This document shows, piece after piece, positions 50,301 to 61,028 of a stretch of 64,000 bases of DNA. The position numbers and the translations under genes are program-made. The stretch is taken from the NCBI RefSeq assembly GCF_963576545.1, contig NC_083646.1, positions 9,577,491 through 9,641,490 on the forward strand. The letters run 5' to 3'. Positions within the stretch are counted from its first letter, which is position 1; each line of letters starts with the position of its first letter. The notes beneath the pieces were generated by a model. The model ran no database searches and was not told the DNA's origin. It saw only the letters and a list, made by a program, of their open reading frames with translations. This DNA is from Limanda limanda. Taxonomy: Eukaryota; Chordata; Actinopteri; Pleuronectiformes; Pleuronectidae.

Positions 50301-52504
50301 TGAGGTGCAGGTTATTCACTCACAGCTGACGGAGAGGAACACTGGATCACTGGTGCTGTTACTGACAGGATTTACCACAAGACAGCTGTACGTTCCCTGA
50401 TCGTAACGAGTCACATTCAAGATAGTGAGTTTGGAGCCCCCATCAGTGAGCTGAACTCTGTCGCTGGCTGTGACCTCCGAGCTGCCATTCAGCCAGTGGA
50501 AGGAGAGCGAGGATCCAGAGGAGGAGCAGGACAGATGGAAGGAGTTGATGAACTCTATCAAGTCTGGGCTGCTGGTTGTTATCGTCACATTGGAGACTGG
50601 CTCTGTGGGCGGAGGAGATAAAGGGGAAACAAATGTAAAAGCCAAGACCACAATGACGAGGAATATCTATCGGAACCATGAAAGTTATATCTGATGTTTG
50701 AGGTTTGACTTAATCCTGCTGAGCATGAAGCAATAATGCACCAATCAAATGAAGGGAAAATCATGAAAAACATAACAAATAATCCGTAACACCACCATCT
50801 GTGACACATTTTTTTCTAATCTTCAACCAAACCTTGACATCGTTATAGACATCTTATTCAGGAATGTTCAAATACGCCAGACAACGAGGCACCAACTTCA
50901 TCTCTCACCAATTCCCTCTCACCAACTTCAACTTTTTTGCGTATTTTATCAGTGGCAAGATGTAAGAACATAATTTGATTTAGGAATGCATACTTTAGAC
51001 TTAAATATCCAATAATATGCAAACACCTACATGTAACATAGAGATTGACAGCAATTCTAGCCATTCATGGATGTGCTGTTGGGATGGGTGATGCAAGTAG
51101 AGGAGGATATACTGGGATGCTGTGGGAGACATCTTCAGACTTGGGGTAGATAATTGCTCATGTTAATCTGTTAGCGTTTGTTTATTGTTCCACCTTCTGT
51201 TCTCCTTGATGCATCAAGTCTACATTAAAATCTTCTGCACAAGACATCAGCTGCTGCCTGAGTTCTCCTTTCACCAGCTTTAAGAAAACTTCCAGAACAG
51301 TTATGGGGCCTTGTTGCATTCTCCTCTACGATCGTAGAATTTAAGGGGTTCTCAAAAGATTGTCTTTGCTCTGGACTAACGTCAGCTATTGTCTGAGGCC
51401 GCCTAGATTGGGATGCCAGGCAATTGTCTGCTTTGCCCTGTTGACACGCCCCTGCACAGCAAAAGGTCCAGTGTTCAACTAACTCTCACATAGTTTTAGT
51501 TTTAACACTTTTTCACAAAACAAAATCATTTTTAAAAGCATTGATTTTTGGCCTTTTCAACCATTGTATGAAAACATTAGATGTTTCAATCAGTAATTGT
51601 TTGGGAGACTTCAGTCCTGGTGGTGGAAGGAGATGTATCAGTAACAGCAGTGAGGCCACTACTCTTTACTCATTGGTGTTATTTCTACAGGTCTCACAGC
51701 TGCGTCTGTAGATAATTGAAATGAAGCCAAGTGAGACTAAAAACTGGCCCAATAATCTAAACAGTATGTTGAAGAGGTCAATAAAAGCCTCATTAAGCTT
51801 CTTTATAATAACATGTGGGACTGAACAGATTCTGTTTTCAATGAAAATGCATAATTTGTAAGTTTGCGGAGACAAACACACACATTTATTGCTGGAATTG
51901 AAGTGCTCACCATATATCATCAGTTTGGTGTTTCCTGGTTGATTTTTTAAGTCAGATGTTAAAATGTTAACGTTGTAATCTCCACTGTCACTTTGAGCCA
52001 AATTCCTGAGCTCCAGGGATCCACTAGATGTGAAGAAGGTGATCCTGCCTACATACCCTGGTGTCGTTGCATTCATTAATGCGTTGAAGTTTACTATGTT
52101 AAGAATACCAAAGTTCCAGATCACAGTTTGGATAGTCACAGGTGGATCTTTTGGCGTCAGTTTTGCTGTGAATAGCACCTTCCCTCCTACAGTTGCATTC
52201 AGCAGATCGTCCACCAACACCCCAAAGCCTTCACACAAACCTGTAGGAGACAAATTAAAGACGGACCATGAAAGAGACTTTGTTTCATTAATTATTGAAA
52301 GTCTATTTTTATTTCTTGGAGTCTTATATTCCAGATTGTTTTGGATTTCTGGAACAGTTGTCATTATAAATCAATTTTGTTGGTTAAAAATAACAAAGGT
52401 TAACATGACTTTTCTACAACCACAAAACAGTTAATATGTCAAAGGTCTTGCTTCTTACCTGTAAAGGTCGCACAAAAAACGCAAAGTAAAAACCACAGGT
52501 TCAT
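47348..52504 (-). CDS. CEACAM-like gene C: inhibitory receptor with two ITIM motifs
   Basis: A 614-residue type I receptor in ten exons: 52504-52459 (signal peptide), 52240-51911 (N domain), 50602-50324 (A), 50204-49944 (B), 49508-49236 (A), 49157-48903 (B), 48763-48655 (transmembrane), 48376-48336, 48241-48192 and 47548-47348 (tail). Phases are consistent. The N domain lacks Ig cysteines (DSGDYNVNI). The A domain ([19 protein letters not shown]) is close to mammalian CEACAM A domains. The transmembrane helix ([20 protein letters not shown]) is followed by a basic stop-transfer. The tail has VTYTDI and SEYAEV, both fitting the ITIM consensus, so SHP-1/SHP-2 recruitment is expected as for CEACAM1. 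This is the only copy of the C/D pair with all extracellular exons intact. Confidence 0.87.
47640..47840. repeat. Fish dispersed-repeat fragment and CCCTAA-like tract in a gene C intron
   Basis: The stretch around 47690-47780 (cattcacattcacacctactgac, then gaggaagcctgggaacgtgg) matches a widespread teleost repeat. It is followed at 47797-47840 by several imperfect CCCCTAA units. The same arrangement recurs at about 58860-59000 in gene D, so both were present before the duplication. Confidence 0.55.
51666..51820 (-). other. Candidate alternative transmembrane exon of gene C
   Basis: Just downstream of the N-domain exon is an acceptor (ctgttcag, ending at 51821) and 155 open bases in the correct phase (1). 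They encode a membrane-like helix ([19 protein letters not shown] then ISIIYRR) and a short Cys/Asn tail ending in TAA. The 90 bases between this and the N-domain donor are also open in the same frame, so either splicing or intron retention would give an N-domain plus membrane form. The helix contains an Arg, as seen in receptors that pair with ITAM adaptors. The matching segment of gene D has a premature TGA. Inference only; no transcript evidence. Confidence 0.4.
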
Positions 52505-52689
52505 TGTTCCCTCTTCCTGAGACGTGCAGATGAGAAGAGCTCAACACTGACACTGTTCCAACAACCTTTGCACCATGAGAGCAACCCACTGAAACTGCAG
52601 CAACACATTCAAGTCTGTGGTGGAGAGGCTGCAACATGTCTCCCTCTTCTGGTGAAACTTGAACATCGAAGTTCACCGGCACAAAACAT

Positions 52690-53890
52690 AGTAGCGACTA
52701 TGATATGAATATTTTTAAAAACACATTATATGAAAAGTATTTACTCTCCTTCTAACGAAAAAGTTTTAGAAATGTACTAATTCAAATAAACACCCAAACA
52801 AAACTTGCATCTCACACTTTCTCCTAACACTTCCTATAATATTTTGTATATTGAGCTTCATCATATTAAGTTCCTTTTTAACCCAGTAAACAGGAAAATA
52901 GTGATACTTAATCAGATCAACTACTGGATTAGATTAAATATTATAGAAGAGGTTGAATTTCTACAATCTCACCTCTTCAATACAAAATACAAATGTATTC
53001 CAAAGCAGTCTTGAGAATAATTAGTAGTAAGGTAACAAAAGTAGTTCGGTAAACCTTGACATCTGAAACTGCTCAGATATTATTATAATAATCATAAAAA
53101 ACGGCTGAGTGTCAATTTCTGTGAATCATCCTCCATTCTCTCCTCCCATTTCAGGCTCACTTTACTCAAGTTAACTTGAAATGCCAAAATAAGTGTTAAA
53201 AAAACCTGAACTTATAACACTGTCACAGACAGACAAGTGTGCACAGTACTGCACGTAGGTTAAGCTTTTATTGAGAATATTGTACTCCTTTTCACTTTTG
53301 CCTTATTTCTAAAATATTTTCGGTCTTGCAAAGTTTTAATCCTGGTTTAACCATGGAAAACACTCAAGTTCTGTGAGTGTGTTTATATACAACATGATAA
53401 TTTAGCACAAATAGAGTCTGTGCCTACTAAGTGTCCATCTCAGAGAGCTGTAGTCTCTCTCACGGTGAGCTGATGAAGGATCGTTATCATAATTTCTGAT
53501 ATGCAGTTGTTTTATTAGCTTACGTAAGTAAGTGCGACAACAATAACCAAAGGTTAGTGTAGGTAATAATTAAGCATGGCAAGCCTGTGGACTTCTTGAT
53601 GACATTTCATTTATTACAGATAATCTTCGGGCAGTTGTTCCATTGTCGCACTAACACAGGAGCCAGAAGGTCACCCAACATCAGAAGAGGACCAAACTTA
53701 GAAAACATCATGAAATACTCACTACGAATTCAACTCGTCTTTAAAAAGGTTCAAATAATGCTTGTGTTTTATCAATGTGTTTGGAATGAGAAGTCTGAAA
53801 AACAATAGTAATGAATCTGCTTAAAGGACACACTAGGTCACATTGGTTGGTATATGGTGTCTCACTGTCTTTTCATTTGATTTATTCCTT
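52690..53890. other. Upstream flank of gene C
   Basis: No coding exon found. About the first 240 bases are repeated at 63780-64000 upstream of gene D, marking the right part of the duplicated unit. Confidence 0.45.
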
Positions 53891-53899
53891 TGTGCACAG

Positions 53900-54657
53900 C
53901 CCAAGTGTCAAAACCCACCATGGCCTGTCCCACAGGGAACTTAATAGAGGGTAAAACCTCTGTGAAACTAGCCTGCGATGCCAACGGCTTGGTGAGCAGA
54001 GAGTGGACGAAAGATGGAAAACCTGTCAGATTCAGTTTTCAAGAGGGCAACAGAGTGTTGTCCATCAGCCCAGTGGACTGGATGGATACTGGAGGGTTTC
54101 ACTGTAGCCTAATGTCAGCAATTATATCAGTTTTGAAACAACCATTTGTAGTCTCAAAGTCTTCTGTATGTACTTACATTTTTTCTTTATTAACATTCAG
54201 CTGCTCAAGCTACTTTTTTCAGCCTTCTTAATGATCTCCTTCCTCATCCGTGCAGATGAACCTGACAGACCGATAATCGATCAGACGCCAATCGAAGCAG
54301 AGATGGAGGAGAGGGTCACTCTGAGGTGCTCTGCTGACTCGCTGCCAAGGGCGACTTACTACTGGAGATTCAAACACATGCTGATATACGGGCCTGTGCA
54401 CTTCATCCACGAGATGGAGGAAAGGCACCTGGGGAAGTAAACCTGCACCGCTCAAAACTCTGTCACTGGTCTGGAGACCTCTGAGGTCCACAAACTGCAT
54501 GGTACTTGAGCTGTCTTTCTCTCTTTCACATGCCGTGCCTCTATTTGTAGAGTAATGTCTTTCTTTTTCTGATCCAGACTCAACCTCTACAATCAGTCGG
54601 TCTATTTCCACAATGGTTTGCACTGTCCTGAGCTTGGTGGGACTCATGTTGATCTAA
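53900..54657 (+). pseudogene. Inverted CEACAM-like remnant: A domain, B domain and GPI exon
   Basis: Three plus-strand segments are in CEACAM order but have no signal or N-domain exons. The first is an A-type Ig exon from 53900 (KLACDANGLVSREW ... DTGGFHC) with no clear in-phase donor. The second is a B-type exon at 54256-54501 (VTLRCSADSLPRATYYW), flanked by proper sites and phase 1. The third is a terminal exon at 54578-54657 encoding a short hydrophobic tail (MVCTVLSLVGLMLI) like a GPI signal. The B exon has an in-frame TAA exactly where the conserved Tyr of the YxC motif belongs (GK stop TCTAQN), most simply TAC to TAA. With its front exons missing it is very probably dead. It lies opposite in orientation to all other cluster members. 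Confidence 0.75.
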
Positions 54658-54779
54658 AGACTGCATTGTGTCTCTGGAAATTGACCGAACAGTTACATCT
54701 GTAGGATATTACTGCTCTGCCCCATCAAGTTTCTAATGTGGATGAAATGTAAAATAATAAATGACTAATCAAAAATCGT

Positions 54780-56380
54780 TTGTGTTTGTATTATTTCCAG
54801 TTCTTTGGTTATACAAAACTGTGGCAGTCGTTATTAGTTTAATTGTATTTATTGAGTCCCAGCCTTGTCTTTTTATTCCATATTCAAACAAATACATGAT
54901 ATTTTATTGCTTTAAATTCATCTGTTTGTCTCACAGCTGATTTCAAATCCAGTTTTAATAAATAAATCTTCAAACTACGCAAATTCTCAGGTGTCGGACA
55001 ACAGACCTGACGTCTTTTGTTCTGGTGACATTCAACCTTCAACAACATGATAACGTGTCTCATGTTCTTTAACACCAGCAGCAGCCTGATAACATCTTGT
55101 CATTGTGTCACTCTTACAACCTTTTATTAAAAAACTGTTGTGAGCTTATGAACACTATCAGGCAACATCCAGCTCTGCTCTTACGTTCCACCAGGAGGCA
55201 ACCTTGCGCTGCAACAGAGCATCAGTCAAAAGTAGAAAGATATCACAGTTCAGAAGAAGACAACAGCAACTGGAACTTAAGTGCTCAAGGACAACTGATT
55301 GGCAGAGTATAATAGGTGTAGGTGTCATTTACCAATTTTAATATATTCAACCATTATCTACACTACTCATCCTTTTAAGGTTTTTGCAGAGCTGGAGCCA
55401 CCAACCACCTTTGTTGAGGTTCCAGCTGACAACTTTCACCAGATTCATAGTGTGGTTTTTGGTCACAGTTGCCAACTACGTATACAGGTCAACGCCATAC
55501 AGCAGACAATAATAAGTTAGGGACTATTTAACAGAGTTTCATCTCATTTTCTTACAAGGCTAAAAATAAGGGTTTTGTGAGGTCACAGTGACTTTGATCA
55601 TTGAACTTTGATTCTTATTTGTTCTTCCTTTAATCGGTGTGAAGGTTGCTTCCAAATTTGAAGGAGTTCTGTTGAGGTGTTCTTGAGACATTGTGTTCAG
55701 AGGAAGAGGCCGGACGACTGGCTGTCGATGTGGAGACATGATAAAGTTCTTCTTTAAAACCACAGGTTTCTCAAACAGTTGACACATTTAAAAAATAAAG
55801 TTTTTTGCAATTAGTCTGTGGTTTTTGAACCAATTGAAAGAAGTGGAAACAATGACCTCCTGCCTCTTAATGGGTTAGGGCATGTTATTATTATAATACA
55901 AACGCAATTACACATTTGTGTTTTAAGACTTCAGTTCAGTTACCATTAAGTCACTCCATCTATACATGTATATTTAAATCCTCCCGGACATCTACGCAGC
56001 AACATACTGTCAGGGGACAATACTGACGTTATCAGATCTGACCCCTGATATCTACAAACTGAACTTCCCCTAAGAAGCACATCTTCTGCTGTCTTGGGAA
56101 ACTGAATTCTTTTTTATCTCATACAAAATCATATATGGTGTTAGAAATGAACCATGTTAACTAGCTTCTCTTTTCTAATCCCGCTATTCAAATTAGGTAC
56201 TGGCTTTTCTGAGGCTTTCTGATGAAAACACCTGATCATCTATTGAACAACAAACTTTACTGACATTTACTGCAAACCTGTGCTGATTGAGGCCACAGGT
56301 TTTCCATACCTGAGAATTATGGCATTTATTGCACGTGTATAAAAAAACAACCTCTTGGAGATTATTGTGGATGAAATGTA
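54780..56380. repeat. Direct repeat of about 1.6 kb, copy 1
   Basis: Starts near tgtgtttgtattatttccag and contains the segments acaacatgataacgtgtctc (55043) and gaagaggccggacgactgg (about 55700). The same order of segments follows immediately in copy 2. The right half (about 55560-56360) also occurs at 46200-46905. No gene seen. Confidence 0.7.
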
Positions 56381-58080
56381 AAATAATAACTGACTTATCA
56401 ATAATCTTTTGTTTTTGTATTATTTCCAGTTCCTTGGTCATATAGAACTCTGGTAGTCTTTATTAGTTTAATTGTTTTTATTGAGCCGAATCCTTGTTAC
56501 AATGTATTTTTCATTCTATGATCAAACAAATAAATGATATCGTATTGCTTTAAATTCATCTGTTTGTCTCACAGCTGATTTCAAATCCAGTTTTAATAAA
56601 TACATCTTCACACAACGCGACTTCCCAGGTGTCGCACAACAGACCTGACATCATTTGTTCTAGTGTCATTCAACCTTCAACAACATGATAAAGTGTCTCA
56701 TGTTCTTTAACACCAGCAGCAGTCTGATATTATCTTGTCATGGTGACACTGTTACAAACTTTTATTAAAAAACTGTTGTGAGCTTATGAACACTATCTGG
56801 CAACACCCAGCTCTGCTCTTACGTTCCACAAGGAGGCGCCCTTGTGCTGCAACAGAGATTCAGTCAACGTTGCCAAAAAGTCTTTACCAAGAAAATATTG
56901 ACAGCAAACAGGAACTCAAACAACAGTAGAAAGATAATCACAGTTCAGAAGAAGACAATAGCAACTGGAACTTAAGTGCTCAAGGACAACTGATTGGCAG
57001 AATATAATATGAGTAGGTATCATTTAGCATATTCAGCCATTATCTACACTACTAATTATTTTAAGGTTTTAGCGGAGCTGGAGCCGCAAACCACCTTTGT
57101 TGAGATTCCAGCTGACAACTTTCCTGTTTAGTTCAAAGTCACCAGATTCATAGAGTGGTTTTTGGTCACAGTTGCCAACTACGTATACAGGTCAACGCCA
57201 AACAGCAGACAATAATAAGTTAGAGACTATTTAACAGAGTTTCATCTCATTTTATCGCAAGGCTAAAAAGAAGGGTTTTGTGAGGTACAGTGACCTTGTT
57301 CATTGACCTTTGACTTGGATTTTAATTTGTTCTTCCTTGAATCTGAATGAAGGTTGCTGCCAAATTTGAAGGCATTCTGTTTAGGTGCTCTTGAGACATT
57401 GTGTTCAGAGGAAGAGGCCGGACGACTGGCTGTCGATGTGGAGACATGATAAAGTGCTTCTTTAAAACCACAGGTTTCTCAAACAGTTGCCACATTTAAA
57501 ACATAAAGTCTTTTGCAATAAGAAGGTGCTTTTTGGACCAATTGAAGGAAGTGGAAAACAATAACTTCTTGCCTCTAAATGGGTTAGGGCATGTTATAAT
57601 TATAATACAAACGCAATTACACATTTTTTTTTTAAGACTTCAGTTCAGATACCATTAAGTCACTCCATCTATACATGTATATTTAAATCCCCCCGGACTT
57701 CTACGCAGCGACATACTGTCAGGGGGACAATACTGACTCTAACTCTATACTGATCTGACACCTGATATCTACAAACTGAACTTCCCCTAAGAAGCACCAT
57801 GTTCTGCTGTGTTGGGAAACTGAATTCTTTTTTATCTCATACGAAACCATATATGGTGTTAGAAATGAACCATGTAAACTAGCTTCTCTTTTCTAATACC
57901 GCTATTCAAATTATTTACTGTTTCTTCTGAGGCTTTCTGGTGAAATCACCTGATCATCTATTTAACAACTTACTTTACTGACATTTACTGGAAACCTGTG
58001 CTGATTGAGGCCACAGCTTTTCAATACCTGAGAATTATCTATTGCACATGTAAAAAAAACAACCTCTTGGAGATTATAAC
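56381..58080. repeat. Direct repeat of about 1.6-1.7 kb, copy 2
   Basis: Begins with a second tttttgtattatttccag (about 56410) and runs through the same markers as copy 1 with scattered substitutions and small indels. Its right end continues into the 3' flank of gene D, matching the flank of gene C from about 46200 on. No gene seen. Confidence 0.7.
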
Positions 58081-60175
58081 AATGTTGACTTTAAACCCTT
58101 GTTTTTCTTTACATTGAAGTTAAACTTTGGAGAATTCCCTCGTTGTTGCTTATTCCTTATGCTACTATTGTAAAGTTTTTATTATAAACTGTATTTATAT
58201 GCTTGGTTTGCTGTTTTTCAGACAACCACAACGAAGCATTTTTAAGATGTTAATAATTAAATCATAACAAAGCTGCAAACTGGGATCTCAGTATACATGT
58301 CAAAGATAGGTCATAGCAGTATCAACACTATGCAAAAATCGATGACACCAATTTTAACTAACATTTGCATTGACAGAGCGCAGATAAAGCAATAAACCAA
58401 AGTGTTGGGAAACGGTTACAAACTATGCAAACAAACCAAGGACAGGGAAGTGTGTGTTGGTCTGGTGACACTTTAGCTGCCTCTGTTCCACCGTATCCAC
58501 TGGGATCAGGTCATTGGGTCCTAAACATCAGTCCGTGCACAGTTTGCACCAGACTGTGGAGCAGCTTCGTTAGTTTGCTCCACATTGGCGTCAGTGGAGG
58601 ATGCTGCAGGAAGTCTGTTGTTCACTTTGACCTCAGCATATTCAGAGTTTTTCTCTAACTCCAGCTGCACCGTCCCACCATCCCTTTTCTTTAAGACATT
58701 AATGTCTGTGTAGGTCACATCCTGCAAAAGATGATAAAGTGAGCTAATAAAAATATATGTTAGGCAACAGTTTTGAGTAAAGCGTGAATTGAATATACGC
58801 TTCCCTGGTGTAAAGTTGGTTTGTCAGCTGACATAGGGTGAGAGCGTATCGCAGGGACAGTAAACCGACACAAACAACCATTCACACTCACACCTACTGA
58901 CAATGTAGAGTCTCCAATTAACCAAAGCAAGCGGAAGCCGGGGAACCTGGAGGAAACCCAAGCAAAAGCACAAACAACCATAACCCCTAACCCCTAACGA
59001 CTGCACCCCTGTGTCACCCATACTTTGCCCACTAATATATGAAAGCTAATTGTAAAAAAAAGGTCAAATAAAGGTCCTGCAGTCTAATTTTAGAATTTCA
59101 TGCAATTAACGCACATTGTTTAATACTATGATTGTAGTTAATATAGTAATAATTAATTGAGGATTTTGTGAGTTGCAGAATAGTAGATTTTGCCATTTTA
59201 TGGCTCTAAAACACAACAAAGACATAACATGGACTGAATCCCATTGGGGTAAAGTCAGCTACTTTAATTATAAAACTGTATGTAGTTTTTTTCCCCCTTT
59301 GCTGCACGTTTACTGGAATATTGACATATTCAGTAACGGTTTGATATTTTAAAGGTGAACTGACACTTCTGAGCTTCTTGAGTGAAAGTGAACCCACTGA
59401 TCATTTTTACCTGATTACTTGACGATGCCACATTGTCCTGCCTTCCACTGCCTGTAGAAACTGGGGTAGAAACACTGTTTAGAGGAAATCAATCAAGGGA
59501 ATAAATTATAAGTCATAAATACACAAGTAAAACACAAACTTGTTATTAACTCACCTGTTCTGGTGTCTCCATGAGACAGATGTTTTCGCTGTTTTCTGTT
59601 TAGAGGGAGAATGAATCGTTATTTTATACAGTCATGCATTATCTGAGCTGCAAAAATGAAGCTTGACATTAGCAAAACTAATTTCAGTGCTTGATTACAG
59701 TAATAAAGATAAATATAGTATCTTAAGTTAATCATTTAAAGTTAAAAAAACATGTTTTGTAGGTGAATAGTAGACTTGATACCTTTCCAGCATTGTTTGT
59801 CATGACTTGGCTAAGACACAAATACATCAATTGGTGACTTATTACAAAACTGTTGGTCACGTACCTTCTTCGAGAAACAAAATACAATCCTCCAGCACAA
59901 AGTCCAACGATGAGACAGCAAGCGATTATTATTCCAGCAATGCAACCAGCGTTACAACTTGGAGGTTGTTTGACTAAATTAAAAAGAGAAATCATTCGAA
60001 CATGATTTAAACTGTCAAACTATCTAAGATTAGTTTTATCTTCGATTAGTTGATAGTTAGGTATAATAATGTGAGCCTGTTGTCATTTGTATATTCACAT
60101 CTCGTTACCTATCACGGACAATGCATGCGTTTCGGTTGACCTTCTCCCTGTTACATTATTCGTTGCTGTGCAGGT

Positions 60176-60416
60176 GTAGAAAAAGGTGTAGAAAAGGTGT
60201 AAAAAAAAAATTAAATTACATTTTTTTTTTTTTTTTAAAACTAACAATTTAGTAGCACTTAAATGGCACGTACTTATAGAACTTTGTAGTTTTGCTTTAT
60301 TTTTGAAGAAATTGTAATTTCTTGATTCTTGTTGTTTGAACCCTCAGGGTTGAATGCACTTATTGTAAGTCGCTTTGGATAAAAGCGTCAGCTAAATTAG
60401 ATTTGCCCGGGAGTGT
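60176..60416. repeat. Teleost dispersed-repeat fragment inside gene D
   Basis: Contains the signature gtaagtcgctttggataaaa followed by gcgtcagctaaat, a familiar end of a very common fish repeat. A poly-T tract lies upstream of it. It adjoins the hAT fragment, so the insertion is composite or nested. Confidence 0.7.
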
Positions 60417-61028
60417 GGTGTATAGGGCTCGAAAGGGCACATGATCTTCCTTCACTTTTTCCCTTTGCCCTGTGAGCCCTTCTGTAAAATGAGAGGATCA
60501 AGGAAACGAAAAGTGGACAATGAGTGCCAAGTGTTTAACACCGAGTCGACAACAAAATACTTTTTCACTGATGTCCAATCGAAGGCTGTATGCCTGATAT
60601 GCCGAGAAACTGTCGCAGTTTTCATGGAGTACAACATCAGCCGTCACTTTGCTATGAAGCATGCTAACTACGATAGCAAGCAGTCAACACAAGAACGGGT
60701 GGCTGCAGCTCAGAGGTTGGCGACTAATTTACAGACGCAGCAACATTTTTTTTCACAGACAAAGTAATCTACCAAGGCATGTTTTTTTTGGGGGCATTCG
60801 AAATAGCAAAGGCTAGCAAGCCTTTCTCTGAAGGCGGGTTTTTGTTAAATGGCCTTGCAAATAAGTGCTTTGCTACTTGGTAAAGGCCAAATCCTTTCAT
60901 GTAATGATTTTTCCATGTCATTTATATTAGTTCACAAAATCACTCCATCTGTCTGTTCCTGGCCCGGCCCCTCTGTCAAATTTTTGAACTCATTGTGGCC
61001 CGTGAGTCAGAAAGTTTGCCCACCCCTG
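60417..61028 (+). mobile_element. hAT-type transposon fragment with BED zinc finger
   Basis: An open frame (60489-60767) encodes a BED-type zinc finger (AVCLICRETVAVF...NISRHFAMKH) typical of ZBED/GTF2IRD2-like hAT transposases. It continues, shifted and decayed, into a stretch recalling the AKASKPFSEG segment. The right end (ggcccgtgagtcagaaagtttgcccacccctg, split here: last bases gtttgcccacccctg at 61014-61028) is a hAT terminal inverted repeat. The catalytic region and the left terminus are missing, so it is a non-functional internal deletion. It sits inside the last B exon of gene D. Confidence 0.75.

Noticed and set aside
60441..60767. BED zinc-finger protein as a host gene
   Set aside because: It is truncated, lies in the middle of a disrupted Ig exon and adjoins a hAT terminus, so it is a transposon remnant.
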